From positions 20,702-84,701 of the forward strand of contig CALBMX010000110.1 of the NCBI GenBank assembly GCA_937896235.1: DNA of 64,000 bases. The letters are read 5' to 3'. Positions 44,245 to 52,446 of the stretch are shown piece after piece. The position numbers and the translations under genes are program-made. This stretch comes from an uncultured bacterium. GTDB taxonomy: Bacteria; Planctomycetota; UBA1135; GCA-002686595. Within the stretch, counting starts at the first letter, position 1. Each line of letters begins with the position of its first letter. Under the pieces are notes generated by a model, which worked only from the letters and a program-made list of their open reading frames with translations, was not told the origin of the DNA and made no database searches.

Positions 44245-44266
44245 CCTCAGGCCTTTTGGCCTAAGA
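44245..44266 (+). terminator. possible hairpin terminator after the regulator gene
   Basis: CTCAGGCC-TTTT-GGCCTAAG region with near-perfect arms, about 115 bases after the regulator stop. No T-run follows, so termination is doubtful. Confidence 0.3.
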
Positions 44267-44367
44267 GTCGCAAGAGGTCTCATCTTCGGGACCGCATATG
44301 GGAAGCGGGAGAGCTTGCAACCCAAAAAGTCGTGTCCTCCGGCCCTCTTGACCTCATAAATATAGAG

Positions 44368-44595
44368 ATGAAATCAACTTCAAGTGCGAATGCAGGTGGA
44401 CTGCCCGACTCGGAATACCAGGATTCCGAGGACGGACTGTTTGAGATCACAGTCCAAGTGCGTGGTGCGGCCCGGGTAAATCGGCTCCTCTCTTGGATTG
44501 TTCGCTCGCAAGCCTACGACGACGTTGAGGGCATTTCAGTTGCCTATCAAGGCGATCGAGACAACTTGGGCAGTGGCTCCAGTGAATGCGCGTGA
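44368..44595 (+). CDS. hypothetical small protein
   Basis: 75 codons from ATG 44368 (MKSTSSANAGG); a longer start at 44332 is possible. Acidic N-terminal half, then EITVQVRGAARVNRLLSWIVRSQAYDDVEGISVAYQG, an alternating strand-helix-strand pattern like a small ferredoxin-like or ACT-type fold. A purine-rich stretch (TAGAG) precedes the ATG. No family recognised; it fills most of the gap between the regulator and the convergent membrane protein gene. The composition resembles real coding sequence, but it is short. Confidence 0.45.
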   Translation: MKSTSSANAGGLPDSEYQDSEDGLFEITVQVRGAARVNRLLSWIVRSQAYDDVEGISVAYQGDRDNLGSGSSECA

Positions 44596-44635
44596 CCATT
44601 GGCACCGAACCAGGCGAGTGCTCGTAAGCTCGCCC

Positions 44636-46642
44636 CTAAAGCTCCAAAACTAGCGGCTCGCAAACTGAAGAGAACACTTCCGCCGGATCACTAAACGGGT
44701 TGAGCAGGCGGGCGGTCAAACGCATCCCCGGCAGGGGGGCACCGTCTTTCGAAAGTTCGGTTGCGAATTGCGCGTAGACCAATTCGACTTTGCGGTCACC
44801 GGTCGGGAACAAGAGCGCTTCGGTTCGAGTCCTAATCGGTGGGCCCTGAACAAAGACGCCGTCGGGTCGCAGGTACCAGGCCTCACCCTCTGGAGTATCC
44901 ACGCGCACCTCGAGCTCGGCGATTTGGTGGTGGCCCGGGTGGGTGAGAAGAACGCGGAAGCGACTGCCGTTATCGAGAGTGATCTCGAGTTTCGGCTCCA
45001 AGCCAAGGTCACGGCGCCTCAACAGGAAAGCGGGGGCATCAGATGGGGCACCGCGATCCTCTTCATGGGCAGGAATAGGCACGGCGACAAGCTGGTAGGG
45101 TTCCAGAGCTACGCGCAGCTCGTCCTTGCGTTCGTCCGTCGGACCGATCTCGTCGTAGCGTTCAAGCCAAGTTTGGATGAACTCGTCTAGAGAGGGGGGG
45201 TGAGTCCGATCTAGGATTAGGGGCACTATGTATTCGGGGCGCTCACCTAAGGCCGCGACGGTGTCAGCGCGAATACGACCCGTTCTGGGATTGACGGTAT
45301 TGGAGCCGGGGAGTGCCTCTGTCCGACCCAACAAGTCAACGACGCGGCGTTGGGATAGATATCCCATCGCGCCAGGCCAAGGGGTTAGGATCACGGATTG
45401 GGGGGCGATATTGGCTCCGAATCGGAAGAAGAGCGCCGCTGCGCGCAGGCGCTCGGAGGTTCGGATAGCGCGGGAGACGGCGGGGCGTCCCCCCCAATCA
45501 ACGCCGTATGCTTCAGCGCTCCGCACGTCATTGCGGGCCATGGATTCGAGAAGGCGATTCGTTGGCAGTGGGCCGATGTCACCTGGGATTTTGCTAGCTA
45601 AGACAGAGCCGAGACAAGCCGTGGCGATTGCAAACCAGGCGATTCCCTCCCAGGACGGCCGGCGATCTAGGCCTCCGATTAGGCTCTCGTGAACGGCGAG
45701 ATAGGCGAGTGGCAATACCGGTAGCCAGACCGCGTGCATCGGAGAGCTATCGCCGCCGGTGAGGACCACATACACGGTACCTAGGGCGGCAAGTCCGAGG
45801 GCGCGCTTGCCCGTGCCGGTTAACTTTCCAAGGGGCAGCTGCAGGAGGGGGAGGAGGATCATCACCGGCGCGACGGTCCCCGTTATGAGGCCCATTAGGC
45901 TTGAGAATCCCAGCGCGATCGTATCTGTGTTTGTGGCGAGCAGCGCTCGTAGATCTGGCGCCAAGAAGGGCACGCCATGATAGATACGTCCTAGCCCAAA
46001 AGCGCAGAAAGCGACAAACGCAGGTGCGAATGCTGTGATGAGACGTAGCTTCGTCTGGCCTTCGCACTGCTTGCGCTGTCGAAAGGCTGCTGCGAGAAAG
46101 CCAAAGACCCAAATGATGCCCACACTCCGGGTGAGGACAAGGAGGGCGAGGCCGACCCCGAGCCACTTCGACCGGCGCCGCTCGAGGGAGAGAAAGGAGA
46201 GCGCGATCAGCATGGTGAACAGCGCGGTCTCTGTGCCGTTAGCGGCGGTTGCAGCCAACGGGCCGCTTACGACCAGGAACACGGTCGCAGTCACCCCAAC
46301 CAAACGATCGCGGGACAGCCTAGCGACCGCAGCCATCGTGAGTAGCGCGCACAAGATCCCAAGTACGGCCGTAAGACGAATCGGCGAATAGGCATACCAT
46401 TCGCCTAGCGCGGCGATGAGCGTCCAAAGTAGCGAGGTGCCGCCCTCCTCTAGGATCGCAGCAGGAGTCCCGTTAGCGCTCCAGGCGGTCCCGTGGTTAT
46501 GCACCAGATTGCGGGCGATATGGAAATTTACATGCGCCTCATCGCTAGGTAGGGCAAATGCCCCCGTGCTGTCGTGATGCATCGCCAGGATGTGGGCGAG
46601 CAGGATGACAAGCGCGAGGACCAAAACGGTCGTCCGGTTCAT
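44636..46642 (-). CDS. multipass membrane protein, probable GT-C glycosyltransferase
   Basis: A 668-residue protein with about ten membrane segments in the first 360 residues and a soluble extracytoplasmic C-terminal half. The first loop after membrane segment 1 contains DEAHVNFHIARNLVHNHGTAW, the acidic loop typical of GT-C enzymes (ArnT/GT39/arabinosyltransferase-like), which use polyprenyl-phosphate sugars. GTETALFTMLIALSFLSLERRR also fits that group. The C-terminal domain (LITFDNGSRF-like strands; VRVDTPEGEAWYLRPDG) is beta-rich. Donor and acceptor are unknown. It is divergent from the histidine-kinase-like gene at 46742. Confidence 0.75.
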   Translation of the reverse strand: MNRTTVLVLALVILLAHILAMHHDSTGAFALPSDEAHVNFHIARNLVHNHGTAWSANGTPAAILEEGGTSLLWTLIAALGEWYAYSPIRLTAVLGILCALLTMAAVARLSRDRLVGVTATVFLVVSGPLAATAANGTETALFTMLIALSFLSLERRRSKWLGVGLALLVLTRSVGIIWVFGFLAAAFRQRKQCEGQTKLRLITAFAPAFVAFCAFGLGRIYHGVPFLAPDLRALLATNTDTIALGFSSLMGLITGTVAPVMILLPLLQLPLGKLTGTGKRALGLAALGTVYVVLTGGDSSPMHAVWLPVLPLAYLAVHESLIGGLDRRPSWEGIAWFAIATACLGSVLASKIPGDIGPLPTNRLLESMARNDVRSAEAYGVDWGGRPAVSRAIRTSERLRAAALFFRFGANIAPQSVILTPWPGAMGYLSQRRVVDLLGRTEALPGSNTVNPRTGRIRADTVAALGERPEYIVPLILDRTHPPSLDEFIQTWLERYDEIGPTDERKDELRVALEPYQLVAVPIPAHEEDRGAPSDAPAFLLRRRDLGLEPKLEITLDNGSRFRVLLTHPGHHQIAELEVRVDTPEGEAWYLRPDGVFVQGPPIRTRTEALLFPTGDRKVELVYAQFATELSKDGAPLPGMRLTARLLNPFSDPAEVFSSVCEPLVLEL

Positions 46643-46741
46643 GGGCGTAGCCTAACCCATGCAGGCCCAAAGATCACTTCGAAGAGTCCTGCTGTGAGAG
46701 CCCTCGCGAAGATTGCCTTCGATTCGTAGACTAAAGGGCCT

Positions 46742-47389
46742 ATGGAATCTCCTTCGACAAAAGTGTGGCGCGAGGACCTGCTTGTAGAGCTCGTCCCGCA
46801 CGCAGTCCACCGGCTAGGAAACTTACTGACCGTAGTTCTGGGCACTGCCGACCTGTTGGCGATGTACGAGGTCGACGAGGGAAGAAAAGAGCAGCTGGAA
46901 GCTATCTGTGAGAGCGCGAGGCGCTCAACGGATCTGATTCGAGCGATTGGAGGGCACGCGCGCTCAAAAGCAGAAGTCCCGACCGCGCTGGACCTCGCCC
47001 ACCAGTTCGCGAACCTGACCGAGTTGATCGACCCCGTGGCGAAGGCCAGCGGTTGTATGCTACTTCCCTTTGAATCCGAGGGGATGACCTTGATTAAAGT
47101 GGATGCGGTAGGCCTTCAGCTCTTGGCGCTGGGGATATTAATCGGGGAGTGCCGGCCGCTCGAGTCGGGGCGGCGTCCCACTTCGCTTCAGGTGCGCGCG
47201 GCCGAACTCGACTCCCAAGTTGTCCTGATGGCTACGACCACTGCGCTAGACAGCGCGCCTTTGCCGACCAGGGAGATCGCACCCAGCGCATTGACGCTGG
47301 CTAAAGATCTGGGCGCGACGATCAAGGTGCGTCATGAAAATGATGGCCAGGTCCGCGTGGTCACTTTGGGTTTCGAAGCTCTCTCCTGA
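46742..47389 (+). CDS. histidine-kinase-like phosphotransfer protein without ATP-binding motifs
   Basis: A 215-residue cytoplasmic protein. The helix VPHAVHRLGNLLTVVLGTADLL matches the H-box of histidine kinases (H23-R-L-G-N in place of H-E-L-R-N). A second helix (LEAICESARRSTDLIRAIGG) completes a dimerisation/phosphotransfer hairpin. The remainder has the length and order of an HATPase domain, but the N-box Asn, the DxGxG and GxGLG motifs are all missing (VDAVGLQLLALGILIGE; LMATTTALDSAPL). This recalls phosphotransferases such as ChpT or Spo0B. The partner kinase is unknown; the degenerate regulator at 42239 is near but not adjacent. Confidence 0.75.
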   Translation: MESPSTKVWREDLLVELVPHAVHRLGNLLTVVLGTADLLAMYEVDEGRKEQLEAICESARRSTDLIRAIGGHARSKAEVPTALDLAHQFANLTELIDPVAKASGCMLLPFESEGMTLIKVDAVGLQLLALGILIGECRPLESGRRPTSLQVRAAELDSQVVLMATTTALDSAPLPTREIAPSALTLAKDLGATIKVRHENDGQVRVVTLGFEALS

Positions 47390-47420
47390 GGGGGAGGACT
47401 TGAGGCTCCCTCTCGTTTTC
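47388..47420 (+). terminator. probable terminator of the histidine-kinase-like gene
   Basis: GGGAG / CTCCC stem extended by partial pairing on both sides, loop GACTTGAGG, followed by GTTTTC. It begins inside the stop codon. Confidence 0.5.
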
Positions 47421-47573
47421 TACAGCGCCACGGGTAGGTGGCTACCGAGCTTCCGCACTTGAGCCCGTGGTTCTGGAGGTCTTTGTGGAATCTCCGGACC
47501 AGAAAGTCGCGGGGCTAACCAAGTCGACCGCTTTGGTTCACTTGATGGAATCGAGCCGTGGTGCCCCCCTAGC

Positions 47574-48686
47574 CTAATCGTTTTCGGATGGGGCCAATGC
47601 GGCCTGGTGCGCTTCGCTGAGAGCCTTCGCTTCGGCTTCAGGTGAAGCTGTTTCGGCCAGCCATCCCCTCGCGAGGTCTGCCTGCGCCTTTGCTTTGGAG
47701 GGGCTCTCTAGGAGACCCCGTATGAGCTCGACCGCTTGTTCTTTGGTGTCGAACAGCAGGGCCTGAGTTGTGAGCCAGTCACGGTTGCCGGGGGTGTTCG
47801 CAGCGACGACGGGCGTACCTTCGGCGAGCGCCTCCAAGATGAAGTTCGACATGCCTTCAGTTCGCGACGTGTTGAGAACGACGTCCGCAAGAGCGAGCAG
47901 GGTGCCCGCACATCCATGGCCGGGTCCGCCACCGGGGAAGGGGGGCAAGAGCGCAATCCCCGGCTCACCTTGAAGTGTCTTTGAGGAAGCGTTTTCGCTC
48001 TCGTCGCGCGGTGATGGTCCTGCAACGACGGTGACTAAGGTTGGGAAGATCCCTCGAAGGGCGCGGTGAATCGGCAGGATCCACTCCGGCCGTTTTTGGC
48101 GGCGAAGAGCGCCCGACCAGACGAGAACGGAGGTCCTCTCTCCACCCGCTGCGCTGGCGATCAATCCCTCAAGCTTCGGAATCGGTTCGTGCCCGACCTC
48201 GGGAAAGCGCGGGGCCAAAAACACGGTGGTTCCCGATCCGCGCAACTGTGCAGCGGTGACACGCTGAGCTTCGGTGGCTACGACGACGGCTGCTGCTTGA
48301 CGAATGAGCCTAACCGAGTCGGCTCTTGTCTCCCCCTCCTCCTCACCAGTCGCATCTTGGTTGGGGTTGACGCCAAGGTCCTCGAAAAGGTCGTTCCCAC
48401 CGATGCACAAGACAAGCGGAAGCGGCGGGAGATTCGCGGGGTCATTCCCCAAGCCGCGCAACGTGTGCCCGACGTGGATGCCGTGCAAGACGTCGGGTTG
48501 GAAATCGAGGATCGCCTGGGCCACCTCACTTGGGATCGCCTGCACTACCCTTGTCACTGCGCCGGCCTGCTCTAGGCGCGAGGCCGTCCGGCGCGCGGTA
48601 GAGGCATTGCCACGTGCGCTTCCCAACACGTACGGTGAAAGGATGAGCACTCGGTGGGTGAGGCGCGGCTCAGGCATCCGTGTCAA
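47574..48686 (-). CDS. glycosyltransferase family 4 protein
   Basis: A 370-residue GT-B type protein. The N-terminal domain begins RVLILSPYVLGSARGNASTARR (a glycine-rich donor/acceptor loop). The C-terminal domain carries SVLVWSGALRRQKRPEWILPI and the retaining-GT motif EGMSNFILEALAEGTPVVAANTPGN, with the E-x7-E pattern. The sugar and acceptor are unknown. Its start overlaps the end of thiI by 17 bases, so it is the third gene of the cysteine desulfurase-thiI operon even though its role is different. Confidence 0.87.
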   Translation of the reverse strand: MTRMPEPRLTHRVLILSPYVLGSARGNASTARRTASRLEQAGAVTRVVQAIPSEVAQAILDFQPDVLHGIHVGHTLRGLGNDPANLPPLPLVLCIGGNDLFEDLGVNPNQDATGEEEGETRADSVRLIRQAAAVVVATEAQRVTAAQLRGSGTTVFLAPRFPEVGHEPIPKLEGLIASAAGGERTSVLVWSGALRRQKRPEWILPIHRALRGIFPTLVTVVAGPSPRDESENASSKTLQGEPGIALLPPFPGGGPGHGCAGTLLALADVVLNTSRTEGMSNFILEALAEGTPVVAANTPGNRDWLTTQALLFDTKEQAVELIRGLLESPSKAKAQADLARGWLAETASPEAEAKALSEAHQAALAPSEND

Positions 48687-49878
48687 TGTCGATAGCTTCG
48701 ATTCCGTCCAGTGCGTTTTTGATAAGCCCCTTCATGTCGAGCTTCTCTTCGGCCTCAAGGCAGTGGGCGATCTGGCCGTGGATGACGGGACCGTTTGGCA
48801 TGAAGACCGTGCAGCAGTCGGGCTCGGGTTCGTTGGAGATGTCAAAGGTTCCAATCTCGCGGGCGATCTTGATTGTCTCCAGCTTGTCGAAGCCGATGAG
48901 CGGACGGATGACCGGCAAGAGCGAGGCCTCTTCGATACAAGCGATATTCGAGAGCGTCTGGCTGGCTACTTGGCCGATGGACTCACCGGTAATGATCGCC
49001 TTGCCGCGGTTGCGGAAGGCGATGCGCGAGGCAATTTTTTGCATCATGCGGCGGTAGAGGATCGTTCGGTAGGCCTCGGGCGCGTGGTCGCGGATGGCCT
49101 CCTGAATCTCGGTGAAGGGGACGATGTGCAGCCGGTTTTTGGGCTGAAAGCGGCCGACCTTACGAACGAGCTTGACGAGTTTCTGGCGTGTCGGCTCGCC
49201 GATATAGGGGGGCGAGAGGAACGAGATGAAGTCGACGCGGCAGCCGCGTTTCATCGCGTAATAGGCCGCTACGGGAGAGTCGATTCCACCGGACAGCAGG
49301 CAGACGACCCGGCCTTGGCTACCGACCGGAAGGCCCCCGATACCCGGCGTGCGGCCGAAGTAGACGTAGGCGCCCTTTGTCCTAATGTCGACGCCAATCA
49401 CAAGTTCGGGGCGCTTGAGCTGTACTTGCAACTTGTCCCAAAGGGACTCCGGCAAACGCTGGGCTATGTATTGATCGAACTCGGTCGATGCGATCGGGAA
49501 GCGCTTGTCGGCACGTTTCGTCTCCACGCGGAACGTTATTCGGGGGGCACCGGGTGCGGAGAACTCGAACATCCGCAGGAGGTGCTGGTTGACGAGACCC
49601 GAGATCGTCTCCGGGTCCGCCTCGCAGGGGATACAGAGGGAGAGGGACGAGAGTCCGGGGACCTCTGCAATACGGTTTGCAACGCGCTCGATGCGCTCGG
49701 GGTTCGACTTAAGAGTGGCGGTCATTCGGCCGCGCTCGCGAAGGATTTTAACGTCGGCGATAGATTCCGTCGCGCTCGCAATGTTGGCGGCTAGCGTCTT
49801 CTCAAAGGAGTTGCGGTTGCCGCCTTTGAGCGCCAGCTCGCCGTAGCGCAGAAGAATTGTATCGGGGATTTTGGACAT
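48670..49878 (-). CDS. thiI: tRNA 4-thiouridine synthase ThiI, rhodanese-less
   Basis: A 402-residue enzyme (402 against 482 in E. coli, which has an extra rhodanese domain). It adenylates U8 of tRNA and inserts sulfur. The N-terminal ferredoxin-like domain begins TILLRYGELALKGGNR, followed by a THUMP domain (ITFRVETKRADKRFPIAS). The PP-loop is VVCLLSGGIDSPVAAYYAM, then TGESIGQVASQTLSN and the Cys pair in EPDCCTVFMP. The chain stops after that domain, so the rhodanese Cys is absent. ATG 49878 is preferred to 49917. It follows the cysteine desulfurase gene by 25 bases, its likely sulfur donor. Confidence 0.95.
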   Translation of the reverse strand: MSKIPDTILLRYGELALKGGNRNSFEKTLAANIASATESIADVKILRERGRMTATLKSNPERIERVANRIAEVPGLSSLSLCIPCEADPETISGLVNQHLLRMFEFSAPGAPRITFRVETKRADKRFPIASTEFDQYIAQRLPESLWDKLQVQLKRPELVIGVDIRTKGAYVYFGRTPGIGGLPVGSQGRVVCLLSGGIDSPVAAYYAMKRGCRVDFISFLSPPYIGEPTRQKLVKLVRKVGRFQPKNRLHIVPFTEIQEAIRDHAPEAYRTILYRRMMQKIASRIAFRNRGKAIITGESIGQVASQTLSNIACIEEASLLPVIRPLIGFDKLETIKIAREIGTFDISNEPEPDCCTVFMPNGPVIHGQIAHCLEAEEKLDMKGLIKNALDGIEAIDIDTDA

Positions 49879-49903
49879 CGAGACTCGTAGGGAGGGTGTC
49901 TTG

Positions 49904-51121
49904 TTAGAGGTGCGCAAGGGCGCTGGAGACGGACGCCATTCGGCGCGCTGCTTCGGTGCAATCCTCGGCGGTGGTGGAGGAGCTGAAGGAGAAGCGCAAG
50001 ACGCGGCGGGCCTCTTCCGAGGTTAGACCAAGGGCGAGTAGCGCGGGCGACAGTTCGTGCTTTTTTGCCTGACAGGCGCTTCCCGCACTGGCATAGACGC
50101 CGAGCTCCTCGAGGTGGTGCAGCCAAACTTCGCTAGGTGCTCCGGGAACCAGGATCGAGACGACTTGGGGCGCCATGGTGGCCGTCTGGTCATCGCTCCA
50201 TGGAATAAGTACACGCACGCCAGGGACGAATTCCGTAAGTGCGGACTCAAGTGCTTTGCGTGCGGTGACTAGCGCTTTTCCGGTGGCCTCAAAGTCATGT
50301 GTCGCGGCGGCGATGGCCGCTCCAAAGCCCATGATTCCGGGAACGTTTTCGGTCCCGGGGCGCACGTCGCCTTGTTGCCCGCCGCCGTGGATGATAGGGA
50401 GCGGCAGTCGCTTCGCATCTAGGCAGGCGTTCGATAGGACTAGAGCGCCAACGCCCTTGGGCCCGTGAATTTTATGGGCGGAAAGTGAGAAGCTGCTAGA
50501 GACGGCTCTGTCGACAAGGCCCGCGGGGTCGAGTTCGATTTTGCCGAGGGCCTGTACGGCGTCGACGTGCAGGTGAGCCTTTGGTGCCCGCGCCGCAATG
50601 GCACGCGAGAGGCGCGCGATGTCGTACCGCGTTCCGTATTCGTTGTTGACGAGCATCTGAGCGACGAACACCGTGTCTTCGCGCATTCGCGCAGCCGCAT
50701 CAACGATGTCCAAGGAGCCGCGCTTGTCGCTGCGCGCAAGTTGCATGACTTCGACTTCGAATCCCTCCTCGGTGAGTGAGGCGGCCGAGGCGCGAATCGA
50801 TGGGTGCTCCGTTGGGCCGATTAGGATGTGCCCAGACGGCGTCCCGGGTTTGCCACGGCGAAGCGCACGCGCGAAGCCGATGACGGCCAGGTTGTTGGCC
50901 TCGGTCCCTCCGCTCGTGAAGAGCACACCCTCGGAGCGCGTGCCTAGGGAGCTGGCGACCGCGCGGCGCGCCTCTTCAATCGAGGCAGAGGCATTGCTGC
51001 CGAGGGGATGTCGACTCGACGGATTACCGTACTCGTCACCAAGCGCGCGCATCATTGTTGCGGCGACGCTGGGAGAGACGCGGGTCGTCGCGGCGTGGTC
51101 GAGGTAGATCGGATCATTCAT
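49904..51121 (-). CDS. cysteine desulfurase (NifS/IscS type)
   Basis: A 405-residue PLP enzyme that turns cysteine into alanine and a persulfide. Start MNDPIYLDHAATTRVSPSV is classic. FTSGGTEANNLAVIG and GPTEHPSI bind PLP, the Schiff-base Lys is in SLSAHKIHGPKGVG, and GGGQQGDVRPGTENV is intact. The catalytic Cys loop reads ASAGSACQAKKHELSPAL. The frame extends upstream to 51241, but ATG 51121 is right. Its adjacency to rhodanese-less thiI resembles the NifZ-ThiI pairing of Bacillus, so it probably feeds tRNA thiolation. A hairpin CGGGGAC/GTCCCCG (51144-51162) sits in its leader. Confidence 0.93.
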   Translation of the reverse strand: MNDPIYLDHAATTRVSPSVAATMMRALGDEYGNPSSRHPLGSNASASIEEARRAVASSLGTRSEGVLFTSGGTEANNLAVIGFARALRRGKPGTPSGHILIGPTEHPSIRASAASLTEEGFEVEVMQLARSDKRGSLDIVDAAARMREDTVFVAQMLVNNEYGTRYDIARLSRAIAARAPKAHLHVDAVQALGKIELDPAGLVDRAVSSSFSLSAHKIHGPKGVGALVLSNACLDAKRLPLPIIHGGGQQGDVRPGTENVPGIMGFGAAIAAATHDFEATGKALVTARKALESALTEFVPGVRVLIPWSDDQTATMAPQVVSILVPGAPSEVWLHHLEELGVYASAGSACQAKKHELSPALLALGLTSEEARRVLRFSFSSSTTAEDCTEAARRMASVSSALAHL

Positions 51122-51266
51122 GGGGGGCAAGATGATAAGGACTCGGGGACCTTTCGTCCCCGGCCTGCGCTCGGAATGCCCGGCTTTTATGGAGTGGGCA
51201 AAGGAGGCGTGTGGTTTACCTAGGTGGAAAACCACTCCCATAGAAGCCTGCCATCACTTTCGGAGC

Positions 51267-52256
51267 TCAGTACCCCAACTCGGGATGAACTCGATTGGGG
51301 AGTGGGTCTCCCTTTGCCGCAGCGATAAGCAGTGGAGCGAGGTGCTCTGCGCACAGTCGCTCGGTAGCCAACCCGTGCCCGGCGCGGTGCGGGCTGAGAA
51401 CAACATGATCGAGGTCGCCAAAGGGAAACTTGGAAGGGTGGGTGTGGGCACGCGCCGCCGCGCCTTTCGGATACGTATACCAGACATCGATACCGGCGCC
51501 CGCAAGCGCCCCGGAGACCAGCCCTGTGTAGAGCGCCTCTTCGTCGAGGATTGGTCCGCGGGCGACGTTGATCACGATCGCACCAGGCGGCAACAGCGCT
51601 AGGCGCCTTGCGTCGATTAGGCCATCCGTCGCCGGGGTTAGGGGCAAGGCGATGAAGAGAATCTCGGCGCGCGTAAGGGCCTCATCCAAGTCTTCTGGGC
51701 CGAGGAGTTGACACCCCGTGTCCTCGTCTTTCCTGCGCCGACGGGCGAGCAGTGTTGTTGTCACGTCGAGACCCTTGCAAATGTGTGCGATGCGCCTGGC
51801 AATCGCACCCGCGCCCAGGATGAGCGCGCGCCGACCTGCGATCAGGGGCGCGTCGGTCGGGGCAAAGCGCGTGCGCCAGTCGCCCGAGCGGAGGGCGCGA
51901 TCCGAGGGGATCAACCTGCGCCCAACGGAGAGCAGCATTCCGATGGCATGCTCCGCGACGGGAATCGCGTTGTGGTGGACATTGTGGACGGCGAGGCCAG
52001 GTAGCTCAGAACATAAACTGGCGACACTCCGAGGGACCCCGGACCAGGGAATGATCAGTGTCTTGGGTGCGCCGGCTGGAGGCATCAGCTGGTCCCTTGT
52101 CGGAACACCGGCAACCAAGATATCGCATGCCGCGCCCGCGTCCACAAACTCGATGGACGCCGCGCAGCGCGCCTCTTCCAGGAGCTCATCTAGACGCAAG
52201 CGGAAACGATCGTCATCTAAATCGGAAAGGTGGACCTTCAACTTTGCGTCGCTCAT
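51267..52256 (-). CDS. D-isomer-specific 2-hydroxyacid dehydrogenase family protein
   Basis: A 329-residue NAD(P)-dependent dehydrogenase. The nucleotide site is RRALILGAGAIARRIAHI (GxGxxG variant). The substrate loop VHNVHHNAIPVAEHAIGMLL, the catalytic Arg in INVARGPILDEEAL and the His in VLSPHRAGHG are present. The usual catalytic Glu (DVFxxEP) is replaced: the segment reads GIDVWYTYPKG, as in a subgroup of the family. The substrate is unknown. ATG 52256 or 52265 may start. It is separated from the cysteine desulfurase gene by about 145 bases that carry the GTGGTTT/AAACCAC repeat (51211-51235). Confidence 0.85.
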   Translation of the reverse strand: MSDAKLKVHLSDLDDDRFRLRLDELLEEARCAASIEFVDAGAACDILVAGVPTRDQLMPPAGAPKTLIIPWSGVPRSVASLCSELPGLAVHNVHHNAIPVAEHAIGMLLSVGRRLIPSDRALRSGDWRTRFAPTDAPLIAGRRALILGAGAIARRIAHICKGLDVTTTLLARRRRKDEDTGCQLLGPEDLDEALTRAEILFIALPLTPATDGLIDARRLALLPPGAIVINVARGPILDEEALYTGLVSGALAGAGIDVWYTYPKGAAARAHTHPSKFPFGDLDHVVLSPHRAGHGLATERLCAEHLAPLLIAAAKGDPLPNRVHPELGY

Positions 52257-52446
52257 GGGGCGCACTGTACTCGCATTGGAGGGGCGAACTCAACAGAGCC
52301 TTTGAGGGGGCGGGGGACGGCAAAGGCGCAAACATCTGATGTGTGCGCAGGTCCCGTCTCCACGGAGCAATCGAGCCATGATCGAAGCTCCCGATTTCAC
52401 CGCATGCGGGCGCACAGAGTTGACTTGAAGGAGGTTGGCGACCGCC

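Noticed and set aside
48304..49794. 496-codon plus-strand frame
   Set aside because: It is antisense to thiI, which has clear catalytic motifs; GC-rich third positions keep the opposite frame open.
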